Part shown: positions 24,235 through 35,613 of the stretch, in pieces
How positions within the stretch are numbered: the first letter of the stretch is position 1
How the letters are laid out: every line of letters begins with the position of its first letter
NCBI GenBank assembly: GCA_948567375.1
Contig: OX419758.1
Location: forward strand, 16,931,001 to 16,995,000
Reading direction: 5' to 3'
Origin: Lunularia cruciata
Taxonomy: Eukaryota; Streptophyta; Marchantiopsida; Lunulariales; Lunulariaceae
DNA length: 64,000 nucleotides
Made by a program: the position numbers and the translations under genes
Notes under the pieces: model-generated
The model's database searches: none
What the model saw: the letters and a program-made list of their open reading frames with translations, nothing else
What the model was told of the DNA's origin: nothing

Positions 24235-24442
24235 TCCATCACTAATCTTGAGAACTAGCTGATGAAGGTGAAAGTTTCTTTGTAGTTATACCAAGACTCT
24301 CTCCAAGATCTGTCACCAAAGTCTCCAAAACTGTTGTTACTCCACTACACTAATGTCCTTTTGGAAGTCCATCCACTCCACAAACCTCACACAACTCCTT
24401 GGACTTAGATCTCCTCCCTCCCAATCTTGGTGAAGAAGGATC
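24235..24442 (-). pseudogene. Remnant of the extra zinc-knuckle ORF, element D1
   Basis: The minus strand keeps the C-terminal end seen in element F at 27720-27865 (SPRLGG-RS, then KELCEVCG, and LETLV-DLGES). It is joined directly to the LTR, so about 1.1 kb of the ORF has been deleted here. Confidence 0.6.
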
Positions 24443-25128
24443 TATCTCTCACTCAAGATGAACCTCTGATTGTTATTATGGTAGCGCACCATGAACTAAG
24501 AAGGCAAAGAACCCCAACTCCATCATACTCCTCCAAGGCTAACACTCCAAGACTCAAGGTATTGCTCACTAGAGAACGCAATGAGAGAGAGATAGTTGCA
24601 AATGAAAGGATCATGAGTACCTCCTCACCCTAGTTTATATACTTGTGAAATAGTTAGGCATCAAAGTTACTAAATATTGGAGTAACTCAAGTTACTATGC
24701 TAAAAGTCATGTAAAGTCAAAAAGTATAAAGTAATATCCATCCACATTGACATATTCCACTAAGCTTGTGATCTTATCTTGACCCAACCACTAAGTCAAG
24801 GATTCCTTCACATTGACTTATCTTTAGACTATAAAAGAATCCAAAACAAAAAGACTTGTGGGCCCAAGAGTTCTCAACTCTTTTTTGAAAGCCAAACACA
24901 TCTACAAATAATACCAAGTCAACACACTAGAATCCAAAATAGTGGTGCTCATCTTTTCTACTTCCTCTAAAGTAAGGTCACTTCCCACTATCTTAGCAAT
25001 TACTAACTTTAGCTAATCATGACTAATGTAGAACAATCCTTTATCTCTATATAAATAATATTTCTCAAGTATTTATAATACTAAGCTAAATATCATAATA
25101 CCACACACATGCACAAATGGGTGTTACA
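24443..25128 (-). repeat. LTR of family D (middle)
   Basis: It is homologous to 18482-19160; the inner TG has decayed to TA, and it ends GGGTGTTACA. It is followed on the right by sequence that matches the element body next to the left LTR (19161 onward). This LTR therefore ends one element and begins the next one in the array. Confidence 0.75.
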
Positions 25129-25810
25129 TTTACCTCTGGACTAAGTTTCCACTTTGTCCTCAAAGTGAAGTTCTCTCTACCTTCTATGATGCATCTTCAA
25201 CTTATCATGGTTAATCCTATCAAAGTGTCTTCCTCTCAACTCCTTGAGATCATAAGTGTAATTGGTACACACCTTCTCCACTATCAAAGGTCCAAAGTAC
25301 TTAGGCAAAAACTTCTTTTGCACTCTCTTGAGTCCAATGGAATCAAACCCAATTAGTTTCTTTGAAAGGCTTCACCTTCTTCTTGCCTTGCCTCTTGTCA
25401 TAGCTCTCCTTTTGTTTCCTTTGCTCCACTCAAACCATAGTAACTACTCTTGCTTCTTCCAACTCCATGAGTTGATTCTTCCTTGACTTCTCTACATCAC
25501 CTCCTTGTGCTTTCTTCAATCTCCTATGAATGTTTTGAAAGGTAGGAAGATCAAAGTGAATAAGTAAGGTAGACTCAATATCGTATACCAATTGAAATAG
25601 AGAATATCTAGTGGAAGTCTTCATGGTTGTCTTATACTCCCACAAAAGTGCATGAATCTTCTTATCCCAATGATGTTCAGCAACCTCCATTTTTGCATCT
25701 TTGGCCAACATCATGCACAAGGTCTAACTGGTTCTCTCTGCCAAACTATTGGAATTTGGCTTTAAAATGTAGTTACTCTATGTGTGATAGAGAAATGTCG
25801 TAGCATGGCT
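25129..25810 (-). pseudogene. Integrase tail of a second D element (D2), truncated
   Basis: 25430-25720 gives AEHHWDKKIHALLWEYKTTM and STRYSLFQLVYDIESTLLI, the end of the integrase core. It parallels 19474-19840 of D1. It is cut at 25810 by the LTR of element F, which sits in the middle of integrase. Confidence 0.7.
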
Positions 25811-26572
25811 TGTAACACCTATTTTTTCATGTGTGTGGTATTATGATATTTAGTTTAGTATTACAAATATTTGAGAGATATTATTTATATAGAGATAAAG
25901 GATAGTTCTACATTAGTCATGATTAGCTAAAGTTAGTTATAGCTAAGATAGTGAGAAGTGACTTTACTTTAGAGGAAGTGGAAAAGATGAGCACCACTAT
26001 TCTCATGTGTTGACTTAGTATTATTCTTAGGTGTTTGGCTGTGAGGAAAGAGTTGAGAACTCTTGGGTCCGCAAGCCTTTTTATTTTGGACACTTTTATA
26101 GTCCAAGGATAGCCCATGTGAAGGAATCCTCGACATAGTAGTTGGGTCAAGATAAGATCACATGCTTAGTGGAATATGCCCATATGGATAGATATTCATT
26201 TATACCTTTTGACTTTATTTGACTATTAGCCTAGAAACATGAGTTACTCTAGTAATTAGTAACTTTGGTGTGTAACTATTTCACTATTTCTCTCCCTTGT
26301 ACGGCTTGATGGAGTCTTCTCATCCTTCATTTTTCCTATGTGGTTGCCTTTTACTTACTATTTCACAAGTATATAAACTAGGGGTGAGGAGGTACTTACC
26401 ATCCTTTCATTTGCAACTATCTCTCTCACATTGAGTTCTCTAATGAGCAATGTCTTGAGTCTTGGAGTGTTAGCCTTCGAGGAGTATGATGGAGTTGGGG
26501 TTCCTTGCCTTCTTAGTCCATGGTGGTCCACTACCATAATAGCCATCAGAAGTTCATCTTGAGTGAGGGACA
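25811..26572 (+). repeat. 5' LTR of element F (family D, plus strand)
   Basis: It starts TGTAACACC and ends GAGTGAGGGACA, so it has intact TG/CA ends and is 762 bases long. It is the inverse of the LTR at 24443-25128. Upstream of the cap region it holds a TATA-like TATATAAACT at about 26371. Confidence 0.8.
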
Positions 26573-26588
26573 GATTGGCTCACATTTT

Positions 26589-26606
26589 TGGTTCCATTGT
26601 CGGGAC
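26589..26606 (+). other. Primer binding site, element F (Asp-tRNA-like)
   Basis: TGGTTCCATTGTCGGGAC lies 17 bases inside the LTR edge. It resembles the TGGCGCCGTTGCCGGGG-type site complementary to Asp-tRNA used by non-chromovirus plant gypsy elements, with a few changes. It is unlike the Met-tRNA sites of elements B, C and E. Confidence 0.55.
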
Positions 26607-26625
26607 CTCTCTAGAAGGCAAGATA

Positions 26626-27865
26626 ATGTTCCGTGTACAATTCTATATTAGACACAAGGAGGCAATGAGAGCTCACTTGGAGAGAACTTTAGGAGAGGAG
26701 AGGGTTGAACTTATTTTAAAGAACTTGGACCCATTTGTATCCCCTATAGTTCATAATGATTTCTTTAAGGTGATTTTGTATATCTTGTATAGTTGAGAGG
26801 ATTTGGGGAGATTGTGTGAGGTGGATTGCAGATTTTGGGGATTAAGGTGATTTTGGGCAAAATCTCAACTTTGAGATCTGGACTTGAAATTTCTACACAT
26901 GATATTTTGGGTTATTTTTCAGTTAGTATATTTGAAATTATTGTGAGACCTACTATGTGCACTGAGGTAGAATTTTTGAAAGTTGATAGGGTAAACTACT
27001 CCCATAATTGCATGCTCTCTAGAAAATTGTATAGAGTCTGCCATTTCTTCAATTTTTGGTAGATTGTTTTGGGAATTTCCAAGAAATTCAGTGCATTGTA
27101 TCCTACTTGTTGACACAAAAATTAGAGAGAGATCATTCTTGCACAAAGAGTTATGAGTTTGTAAAGTGACGGGGGTGGTTTTCAGACCAAATCTAAAATA
27201 TGTGTGTTGAATAGAAAAGGGTCTAGGCCAAATGGCTAGATGAAAAGATCTTAAATATTGAAAGGAGGGCCACTCTAAAGTTGTGATTAAGTGGGAAAAT
27301 TTTTGGAAGATTGTGACATACAAATTAAGAGATTTGAGTGACATTGTGAGGAAGGGCCAATTTTGCAAAGTTGAGATCTCATGCATGAGGAGTTTGAAAG
27401 TAACAAAAAGCATGTTTGAGTGTTTAGATTCATCTTGGGAGCATTGAGGGTCATCAAGAGTGGAAATTGAGACTATGTAAGGTTCCCTAAGGGTTTGAGG
27501 TGATTTTAGGGGTGGATTTGAGGAAAAGAGAATTCAGAATAGAATTTGAAGAGAGTGTTGAGAAGAACCAAAAACCTACACCACTTGGAGGAAAGAGTGA
27601 GTGTAAATGCTTTCTATGTGGAGAGAAGGGACATAAGGCAAGTTCATGTCCATTGACCTTTGAGAGCAAGAGATTGAGGAAAAGGAGAGGATTACTTGAC
27701 TTGGGTTTGCATGTCGGACCTTCTTCACCAAGATTGGGAGGGAGAAGATCTAAGACCAAGGAGTTATGTGAGGTTTGTGGAGTTGAAGGACTTCCAAAAG
27801 GACATGAGTGTAGTGGAGTAAAATCTTTTTTGGAGACTTTGGTGAAGGATCTTGGAGAGTCTTAG
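26626..27865 (+). pseudogene. Extra ORF with zinc knuckle between LTR and gag, element F
   Basis: After the primer site and before gag, this plus-strand stretch codes, over several frames, for a separate protein. The N-terminal part starts MFRVQFYIRHKEAMRAHLER. The last 121 codons (27500-27865) are open and hold a clean C-x2-C-x4-H-x4-C knuckle (CFLCGEKGHKASSC at about 27607-27650) plus a second Cys/His cluster (CEVCGVEGLPKGHEC at about 27768). A basic stretch (KRLRKRR) lies between them. Gag of the same element has its own knuckle later, so this is an additional nucleic-acid-binding protein. The function is not known. I recognise no family. Confidence 0.6.
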
Positions 27866-28148
27866 TCAAGCTACAAAAATACTACCACCTTCATCAGCTA
27901 GTTCTCAAGATTAGTGATAGAGATAATTTTTCAACTTATGGATGAACTATCCATGAAAGTTCAATTAATATGCACTCTAGGATTTGATGTTGCTATATAA
28001 ATCTTAGAGCAACCTGAACCTTTTGTATTCCCTAGGTCAGATTACTCTCAAATGGTGTTAGTCATGTACATACTCTATTAGTTACAGAGTGAAAGGAAAG
28101 AAAAAAGAAAAATAATTGAGAGAAAAGAAAGATAGTGAAGGGTTAAGA

Positions 28149-29669
28149 TGAGGAAACTTCTAGTTTTCTTTGGCAAGGATAGAGAAGATATAGAGGTCTT
28201 TGTGAGAGACTTCAATAGAGCTCTCATATGAAACAATGAGAGGAGGAAGAATGAGTGGGCCTCATTATTACCATATTTCTTTGAGGTTGTAGCACTTATA
28301 TGGTATGAGTCAAAATACCAAAAAAAAGAGAGGAAAGATGGGCAAGAAGAGTCTTGGGAGAGTTTGACTTCAACACTCATTGAGAACTTTCTTCCATATG
28401 AGAGTTATGAGAGATTGTTGAGTGAGGTTACATTTCTTAAGCAAGGAGATAGAGAGAAAGTGAGAGTCTATGTGGAAAGAGTGGAGAAGTTAGAGTACAG
28501 ATTTTGCATAGTGTTGAGGAAGGGTGTGGATGATGTGGAGACTACTATGATTGGCATAGGAGCTATGCTCACCAATAATTTTGTGGGAGGGTTGAGACCA
28601 CAAATTAGAAGCAAGGTGAGATATGAGAAACCTTCTTCCAAGGTTGAAGCTATCAAGATTGCAATTCGTATGGAGGAGAGTTTAGAAGGAGATGAGAGTG
28701 ATTTGGTGGTGAAGGAGGTTGTGCATCCTTGTCAAGGCTACAAGTATGGAGGAACTTCTGATATTTTGATGGCAAGGGTTACGCCAGAAGTAGTAGTTGT
28801 TCCAATTCTTGCACCTCCACCAAAAGATCAACTTTAAACCATCACAAGACAACTTGTAGATCTCAAGATCAATGTGGTGCAACTATGGGAGAAGAGAGAG
28901 GTGGATCAGAATGTAGAGAGAGGCCCTAGGAGTTATGGAAACTATTTATATAGAGGAGGCTAACTAGCCAACAATTTCAATGATAGAAATTATTCTGGTT
29001 GTGGAGGAAGAGGTCATATCCAAAGGAATTGCCCAAATGCTACTTACCATGGATGAAGGGGTTATGAGGGAGCCAATAGAGGGAAAGAGGGAGGTCGTGA
29101 AACCCAAGTGGCTCCTAATACAAAAGAAGGTAAAGGGATAGCATCCATAGATGTGGTTGAGAGCAAGTATGAGAAGGGAGAGTACTCAAACTCCAAGGGT
29201 CTTAATTTGGAGTTTTTGGCACAAGAGAAGAAGAGATCTCGTTTTGCAAAGGATGTTCACTCTTCTCAAGGATTTACTGAAAGTATAGATACTCTGATGT
29301 CTACTAGGAGCACTTGCACCTCAACACCATCAACAACAAAGACTCCAAGGAAGAAGTTGGGGATGGAGGATTTCTTGATTTCAAAGGAATGGAACTATAA
29401 TGTGTTGGAGGATGTTGGTAGACACAAAGCTAAAATCAAAGTAGGCCAATTGATTGCTTTAAACCCTACCTTGAGAAAGAAGCTAAGAGGTGGTTTGAGT
29501 TCTACAAGGAGCAAGAGGAAGAAGAAGGTAAAAGCTCCAGTATCAATGGGGTTGGTGAATGCCAAGCCATCATCATGGAAAGCTTGTAAATATGCCTCTA
29601 AGATTGATGTGAGAGTGAATGGCCACAACATCAAGGATGCATTGATTGATGGAAGATCAGTAGTTAATT
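28149..29669 (+). pseudogene. gag: Gag and protease start of element F
   Basis: From ATG at 28149 (MRKLLVFFGKDREDIEVFV) the gag core runs through 28364-28837 (LSEVTFLKQGDREKVRVYVE, IGAMLTNNFVGGLRPQIR). It has stops at about 28230 and 28837. The knuckle region is at about 28990-29040 (GCGGRGHIQRNCP). The open block 29108-29701 continues with FAKDVHSSQG and MEDFLIS, and reaches the protease active site (DALIDGRS) at about 29640. Then the sequence switches to an inverted relative. The rest of pol is missing. Confidence 0.7.
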
Positions 29670-31206
29670 TCCAAGGTGTGGTGAATGTGGTGAGTTGTTG
29701 ATGCTTTGGTGCAATCTTGATTTGGTTATACCTACTATAACCATCTCCAAAAATGTACCTCTCATGACCTACAACCTCCTCCAAGATCTCATCAATGAAT
29801 GGCAAGGGGTAATAGTCCTTCTTAGTAATAGCATTAAGCTTTTTGTAATCCACACATGCCTGAAGCTTGCCATTCTTTTTCTTCACAATCACAATGGGAG
29901 ACACCCATTCTAAATTCTCTACCTCAAAGATAAATCCAGCCTCCGTGAGCTTATCAATCTCCTTCTTTGTAACCAAATCTATTGGTGGGCTAATGTGATG
30001 TTGCTTTTGGTGGACTAGTCTTGCAAATGACTCCATCTCTATCTTGTGCTCCTCCAAGGTGATTTCATTTGGATCCTTATAACTAAAAGCAAACACATGG
30101 ATAAACTTGTGGAAAATCTCCTCAAATCTCACCTTCTTCTCCTTGGTAACATTTGGACCATACTTGAGGGTAGATAACCTCCTCTCAATCAACTCAAGTG
30201 TCAATGGTGATTTATCTGAGTCTTTCAAAACCTTTGGCTTAGGTGCAAAATCCATAGCACACAAGGGATACACATCTGAATCAGATTCAGATTCATCCTC
30301 CTCCATGGAAGTCTCCTCTTCCATGCTTGTGTCCACACTTGAAGCTACCATCTTTAGAATCTGATTCTCAATAATCAAAGATGGTGTATCTGAATGTGAA
30401 GTGTTGGTCGTGTTAGTCACAAGAACTTTGACTCTATGGTTTGATAACCCAATCCTCAAGTACCCTTTGTGTTATCTATTAGTTGTGCATGTTGCTCTCA
30501 ATCATGGCCTCCCAAGAAGTAAGTCATAGCTTGAATCCTTCAATACTTAAAAAGTCATGAGATTTTGAACTCCCATAACTAAAACTACCACTTTATCAAT
30601 CACCCCTATTGGTTAAATTGTTGCTTGTTTGTCATGCTTACCACAAATGTTAAAGGTCTTGAGGGGATCATACCCAACTTCTTCATCAACCTTTTTGACA
30701 TGGCATTCACTGTTGATCCTCCATCAACCAGTGCATCCTTGATGTTGTGACCATTCACTCTCACATCAATCTTGGAGGCATATTCACAAGCTTCCTATGG
30801 TATTGGCTTGGCATCCACCACTCCCATTGATATGTGAGCTTTTGCCTTCTTCTTCCTCTTGCTCCTTCTAGAACTCAAACCATCTTTAAGCTCCTTTCTC
30901 AAAGTAGGATTCAAAGTAATCAATTGGCCCATAGTGATGTTAGCCTTGTGACTACTAACATCCTCCAACACATTGTAGTTCCATTGTTGCTTGGAGATCA
31001 AGAAGTCCTCCATCCCCAACTTCTTTCTTGGAGTCTTTGTTGTTGATGGCGTTGAAGTGCAAGTGCTCCTAGTAGACATGGGATTATCCTTGTTAGGATT
31101 CTTAAGAAGAGTGAACATCCTCTACAAAACACGCTCCCTTCTTCTCTTGTGCCAAAAGTTCCAAATCAAGACCCTTGGAGTTTGAGCACTCTCCTTTCTC
31201 ATACTT
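29670..31206 (-). pseudogene. Element G: RT N-terminus, protease and linker (family D)
   Basis: The minus strand at 29700-30459 gives RT (VSPIVIVKKKNGKLQACVDY, then LPFIDEILEEVVGHERY), the linker with an acidic run (SMEEDESESDSDVYPLC) and the LTLELIERRLSTLKYGPNV block. Protease remnants lie at 30480-30780 and the gag end at 30795-31118. The long open frame starting here continues past 29670 only by reading element F antisense, so its last ~90 residues are not real RT. The element is split at 31206 by E and continues at 37774. Confidence 0.7.
31202..31206. repeat. Left target-site duplication of element E (TACTT)
   Basis: TACTT lies just before the TG of the 5' LTR and again just after the CA of the 3' LTR (37774-37778). 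The uninterrupted relative at about 23010-23030 (minus element D1) has a single CATACTTGCTCTC. Confidence 0.9.
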
Positions 31207-31912
31207 TGTAATACCAAGGGTTAGCCATATGATCTAGATGTGAAATTCGGTTTGGTAATATCTAGAATGATGTTATACATGATGATCAAAATAAATCAGA
31301 TAGAAGTATACCGAAATAGACTTGAGAACCTTAGAACCAATAGCTAGATATATGATTTAAAGGTGAGAATTGGTTTGGTAACATCTGGAAGGATGTTACG
31401 CATGATGGACTAAACATATCAGAAAGAGATATCACCAAAAAGGGACTTCTACTAATAGAGTAGGAACCAAAATATGCCTGAAATCTTTAAAGGCAATTTC
31501 AGAGGCCTAAACGGATGAATTAGGCCTCAAAAATGTGCAGATCCTCCCCCCCTTCAATGAAGGAAAGGCTGGCCTTCCCTCCTCCCTACTTTGTCTTGTA
31601 GAGAGCTTTCCAATGGTACCTTACGTGATTTTGAGATTCCTATAGGAAGATTCCCTAAAAAATTCCCTTTGGTCAAAGCTTGTTTGACCAACCAGATAAG
31701 ACCTAGACCAAACAGGTCACCCATCCAAGTAAGTAATCCAAGGGTGGGGCTTGCTGACATGTCATCTATCTGTGTCCCTAATCCTATGGTGGAGCTTCCT
31801 TGGAGGAGATCCTCTTTGTCTATATAATAAAGAGAAGGTGCTCCCTTGGGGCATCAAATGTTTGAGTGTGCAATCTATGTTTTCTCTCTTCTCTTGTCCT
31901 CGGAGTATTACA
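31207..31912 (+). repeat. 5' LTR of element E
   Basis: 706 bases, TGTAATACC to GTATTACA, pairing with 37025-37773. A TATA-like TATATAATAAAG at about 31820 would place the start of transcription in the last ~90 bases. It lacks about 35 bases present near the start of the 3' LTR (the CACCAAAAGAGTACTTC region at 37135-37165). Confidence 0.92.
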
Positions 31913-31913
31913 A

Positions 31914-31924
31914 TGGTATCAGAG
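31914..31924 (+). other. Primer binding site of element E (initiator Met-tRNA)
   Basis: TGGTATCAGAG, one base after the LTR end, is the classic complement of the plant initiator Met-tRNA. The next base departs from the consensus. Confidence 0.92.
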
Positions 31925-32501
31925 TAAGTGTTCTAGTCCAAGAGAGTGGATCACCCCTCTTGGAATAGCACAAACTACTGAAACTGAGTAATTTAAGGTG
32001 GAGAACATAGAGTAATCGCTAGACTTAAGAAGGACTTTAGAGAGCGGATGGGATGGATGTACCGGGGGGACAATTTCCCGCACCTAGCTTTCCATTTTCA
32101 AACCCATTCCACATCAAGGTTATGTACATCCAGTGTGAGTAGATGAAGGTATTGCTACTTTATCACTTTGGTGCGGAATTCATGGACAGAGTGATGAACT
32201 CACCAAACCCGATGATTCTACCTGTGGTGATATATGACAGAGAGTGGGATTTGACGATCTACATTCTATTATGATAATATGGATATGAATGTTCCAAATC
32301 CTCTCCCTTTCAACACTCAAGTAGAAATCCGTTATGTAGTGAGGCCGAAAGTGATGTTTAGAGATTTTGTGGTGAGGAGTATTATCAACGAGTGATAGCT
32401 TCTAAGGTCCCAATGGTAGTTCCGATAGTTCGTGCGCCTTCCAGAGTGATTATATTGACTCTATATTGAAGTAGACGTTAGCAATTGGGTGTTGTAGGAA
32501 C

Positions 32502-33640
32502 CATGGATCCGTAGTTGCAAGAGTTGGTGCAAGGAATGCAAGGGATGCTGAATGAATTTTGAGAGATTAAGATGACCATGGAGATATTACAAAGTCAAGT
32601 GCAGATCCTCAAGAACAATCAAGCCATGCAAGGAGAAGAGCTGTCTCAAAACCCAGTACCTGCAACTGAAGTACTTGGAGAGGCACCCGTGCCTACAAAC
32701 CCTATCAACAATGAAGCCACATTGCTACTCCGGATGAAGAAGACCTGCAACATCGAGCCTTACAAGGGGCAGCGTATGATGGGAGTAGTGGAAAATTGGA
32801 TCTTGAGAATAAATCGATATTTCCGATTGTTCTCAACGGAGATCACAGAGCATGCTGCAAGCGTGTTTGCATGTGGGTACTTGACTGATAAAGCCCTCAC
32901 ATGATATGATGCTTGGGAACGATCCATGCTGGCCGAGAAAAGGGAGGTCACATGGACAGCAATGCAAGGACTGCTAAAGAATTTCCAATCGGTGGATTTT
33001 GTGCAGATGGCTTGAACCCGACTATGGGGATTGAAACAGAAGAATAGCGTACAAGAGTATGTTGAGGCATTTCTGGATCTACAAGTCGCAATTACCGACA
33101 TGAGTCCAGCAGAGGCTCTCGACAATTTCAAATGAGGGTTGAAAGAGCAGATTCACCAAGAAGTCATGGTGCAAAACCCTTGCACAATATTTGAAGTCAT
33201 TGCTTGTGCGCAGAGAATAGCAGGAGCATTAGGTAGAGGTGAAGGAGTAGTTCCACCTCAACATTATCGGGCAGAAATGCCACACATGGGTGGACCAATA
33301 CCAATGGAATTGGGCAACCTTTGATTCCGGGATGGAGGAGCACGGCCGCTTCAAGGGGAGCAGAGACGGGTAGAAGAACGAAGAGATGGAGTCCCATGAG
33401 GAGAAGAGACTTGAGGAGAACAACGCCGTTGTTACAATTGTGGCCGTATTGGTCACATATCTACCAATTGTTGCACTTGTTTCCCTAGAGGCCCTCGGCC
33501 TTCATACAGGCGATCTTTGAACAACATGGAAAGGCACATTGAAGAGGAGGAGGTGGAAACCACTTCGGAAAACAAAGATCGCTAGTAAATGTACCTCATG
33601 GCCTTACTGGCTCAATAAGGAAGCAGAGAAGCGAGGGAAG
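32502..33640 (+). pseudogene. gag: Gag of element E, broken by stops
   Basis: The likely start is ATG at 32502 (MDP, then an early TAG). Open blocks follow at 32572-32904 and 33139-33324. Stops at 32902 and at about 33015 are TGA codons where a Trp is expected in the family. A complete zinc knuckle CYNCGRIGHISTNC lies at 33430-33471. Gag would form the particle and bind RNA through the knuckle. The region 31925-32501 is an untranslated leader with no open frame of note. Confidence 0.8.
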
Positions 33641-33683
33641 GAAGAAGAATAATGCGCAAAGATCCCAAAAGCCAACCTTACAA

Positions 33684-33958
33684 TTGATTGTCGTGAGTGG
33701 AATCCTAGAAGGTAATCAAGTAAGAGTATTAATAGATCCGGGAGCAACAGAGAATTTCTTGTCTCGCTATGTTGCAATAAGATTGGGAATGGATCTAGAG
33801 AGAGATGGAAGTGAAGAAGTAGAGTTATCAAATGGGCAAACAGAGAGGATTGAATCATTACCTAGACTAGTAACCCTCTCTGTAGGAGAATATCATGAAA
33901 CAATTGAGTGGCGAGTGATACAATTAGCCTGTTATGATGCAATTTTAGGCATGCCATA
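33684..33958 (+). CDS. Aspartic protease domain of element E (open frame)
   Basis: The 91-codon frame holds VLIDPGATENFLSRYVAIRL and YDAILGMP, the two retropepsin hallmarks. The active site is D-P-G-A in place of D-S-G-A or D-T-G-A, a change seen also in element A (LIDPI). A TAG ends the frame right after ILGMP, where the family has a Trp (ILGMPW), consistent with TGG to TAG. The domain would process Gag-Pol but is cut off from RT. Confidence 0.75.
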
Positions 33959-34168
33959 GATGGAGCAGTACAACCCAATGGTGGATTGGAGGAAGAAAGT
34001 AGTGAGAACCCACCAATGGTCAATCATTGGAGTTAAAGAAAAATCACACAAGTAGAAACTGCCTCTATATGTCGTAGGGACAACAATTGTCTATAAGATT
34101 GATAGATGTTTTATGGGTCTAATAAGAGAAGTCTAGAGTGCACAACTTGCTAGACAATTCTTGAGAAA

Positions 34169-34794
34169 TTGAAGGATGTGGTAGATGAGTTTCAAGATGT
34201 CTTTCCTGATGATCTACCCTCAAGATTACCACCTAAAAGGCGAGTAGATCACAAAATAAAGACACTCCCGGGGAAGACACCTCCTTGTAAGGCCCCATAT
34301 CGCCTATCACCTCATGAGTTGGAGGAGTGTAAGACTCAAATTGAGGAGATGCTAGATAAAGGGTTCATCCAACCTAGCGTATCACCATATGGAGCCCTTG
34401 TCTTGTTTGTGAAGAAGAAGGATGGTACAATGCGTATGTGCATTGACTATCGGGGTCTCAATCAGCAAACGTGAAGAACAAATACCCCTTACCTTGCATG
34501 GATGACCTATTTGATCAACTCCATGGAGTGAGATACTTCACCAAACTGGACTTGCGGAACGGTTACAATCAAATTCAAATTGCAAATGAGGATGTGTACA
34601 AAACTGCCTTTCGAACCAGGTATGGCCACTTTGAGTATCTTGTGATGCCTTTTGGCCTCACCAATGAGCTTGCCACTTTCATGAGCCTAATGAATGACAT
34701 ATTTCGTCCATACTTGGATAAGTCTGTTATTGTCTTCTTGGATGATATCTTAGTATATAGTAGCACAATGACAGAACACAAACAACATTTATGA
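34169..34794 (+). pseudogene. Reverse transcriptase of element E (one frameshift)
   Basis: The first part, 34169-34474, runs from the [17 protein letters not shown] block to [13 protein letters not shown] frame change at about 34470 leads to 34471-34794 with [26 protein letters not shown] (first catalytic Asp), [13 protein letters not shown] and [12 protein letters not shown] (catalytic FLDD). A stop at 34792 precedes the thumb. All catalytic residues are present, so only the frame is damaged. Confidence 0.88.
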
Positions 34795-34824
34795 GAGGTC
34801 CTCCCGATTCTAAGACAGAATCAG

Positions 34825-35610
34825 TTGTACGCCAAAATCTCAAAGTGTGAGTTTGGCAAGTCTGAAGTAGACTACTTAGGGCATAGAGTAAGAGCAGAGG
34901 GCATTCAAGTATTGCCAAATAAAATAGAGGTCATTCAAAAATGGAGTGCCCTAGAAGATCAGACTCAACTTAAGAGCTTCTTGGGGTTGACGGGATTCTA
35001 TCGTAGATTTGTCAAGGACTTCTCCAAGGTTGCACAACCTTTAACGGCACTACTTGGCAAGGGGAAGAAGTGGACATGGGGAACCGCACAAGAGTTGGCC
35101 TTTCAAGAATTGAAGGCCGCCTTGCTACATGCACCAATCTTGAAGTGGTATGACCCAAAACATTCAATCAAGTTGGCTACAGATGCATCAAGTGTAGCAA
35201 TAGGAGCACTCCTACAACAAGAGTGGCATGACAAATGGCATCCAATTGCATATTTCTCTCAAAAGTTGTTACCGGCAAAGTGCAACTACCACACCACAGA
35301 ACGAGAAGAGTTGGCCATCGTTCTAGCAACCAAGCATTGGAAGCACTACCTGGGCGAGAAGGCATTTGTAGTAGAGATAGACCACAAACCTCTAGTCTAC
35401 CTCAAGACGCAGAAGGATCTATCTCATCACCAAATTCGGTGGGCAGAGTGGCAACAATGCTTCAACATGACAATCACCTACGTGGAAGGTAAGAAGCAAC
35501 TTGCAGATGCATTCACCTGCATGCCAATGGCCAACAACTTGGTGGCAGAGGTTAAGATTAACCTTGAATTCTGGCAAGAGATTCTAGCTGCTACAAAAAC
35601 TAATCCATAG
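34825..35610 (+). CDS. RT thumb, connection and RNase H of element E
   Basis: The 261-codon open frame starts with the thumb ([13 protein letters not shown]), continues with [19 protein letters not shown] and the connection [15 protein letters not shown], and then RNase H with [15 protein letters not shown] (first Asp), [19 protein letters not shown] (Glu) and IDHKPLVYL (Asp). It would degrade the RNA strand during cDNA synthesis. It ends at a stop just before integrase, which follows at once in the same direction. Confidence 0.88.
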   Translation: MYAKISKCEFGKSEVDYLGHRVRAEGIQVLPNKIEVIQKWSALEDQTQLKSFLGLTGFYRRFVKDFSKVAQPLTALLGKGKKWTWGTAQELAFQELKAALLHAPILKWYDPKHSIKLATDASSVAIGALLQQEWHDKWHPIAYFSQKLLPAKCNYHTTEREELAIVLATKHWKHYLGEKAFVVEIDHKPLVYLKTQKDLSHHQIRWAEWQQCFNMTITYVEGKKQLADAFTCMPMANNLVAEVKINLEFWQEILAATKTNP

Positions 35611-35613
35611 ATT

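Larger units (their letters stand above)
19161..24442 (-). mobile_element. Element D1: decayed minus-strand Ty3/gypsy without chromodomain
   Basis: The minus-strand order is a fragment of the extra ORF, gag, protease, RT, RNase H, integrase and a C-terminal tail, between LTRs at 18482-19160 and 24443-25128. The region between the LTR and gag is shortened by about 1.1 kb compared with element F. I see no chromodomain after integrase. Confidence 0.75.

Noticed and set aside
18600-26550. Repeated TTTATATACTTGTGAAATAG blocks as a regulatory array
   Set aside because: They are the promoter region of three family D LTRs, not an independent array.
29395-30459. Longest open frame of the window (354 codons, minus) as one gene
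   Set aside because: Only the first ~260 codons are a family D RT and linker. The rest reads element F gag antisense across the junction near 29670, so it is chimeric.
31591-31827. Plus-strand frame, repeated at 37470-37688, as a conserved small gene
   Set aside because: Both lie at the same place inside the two LTRs of element E; the match comes from LTR homology, not from protein selection.
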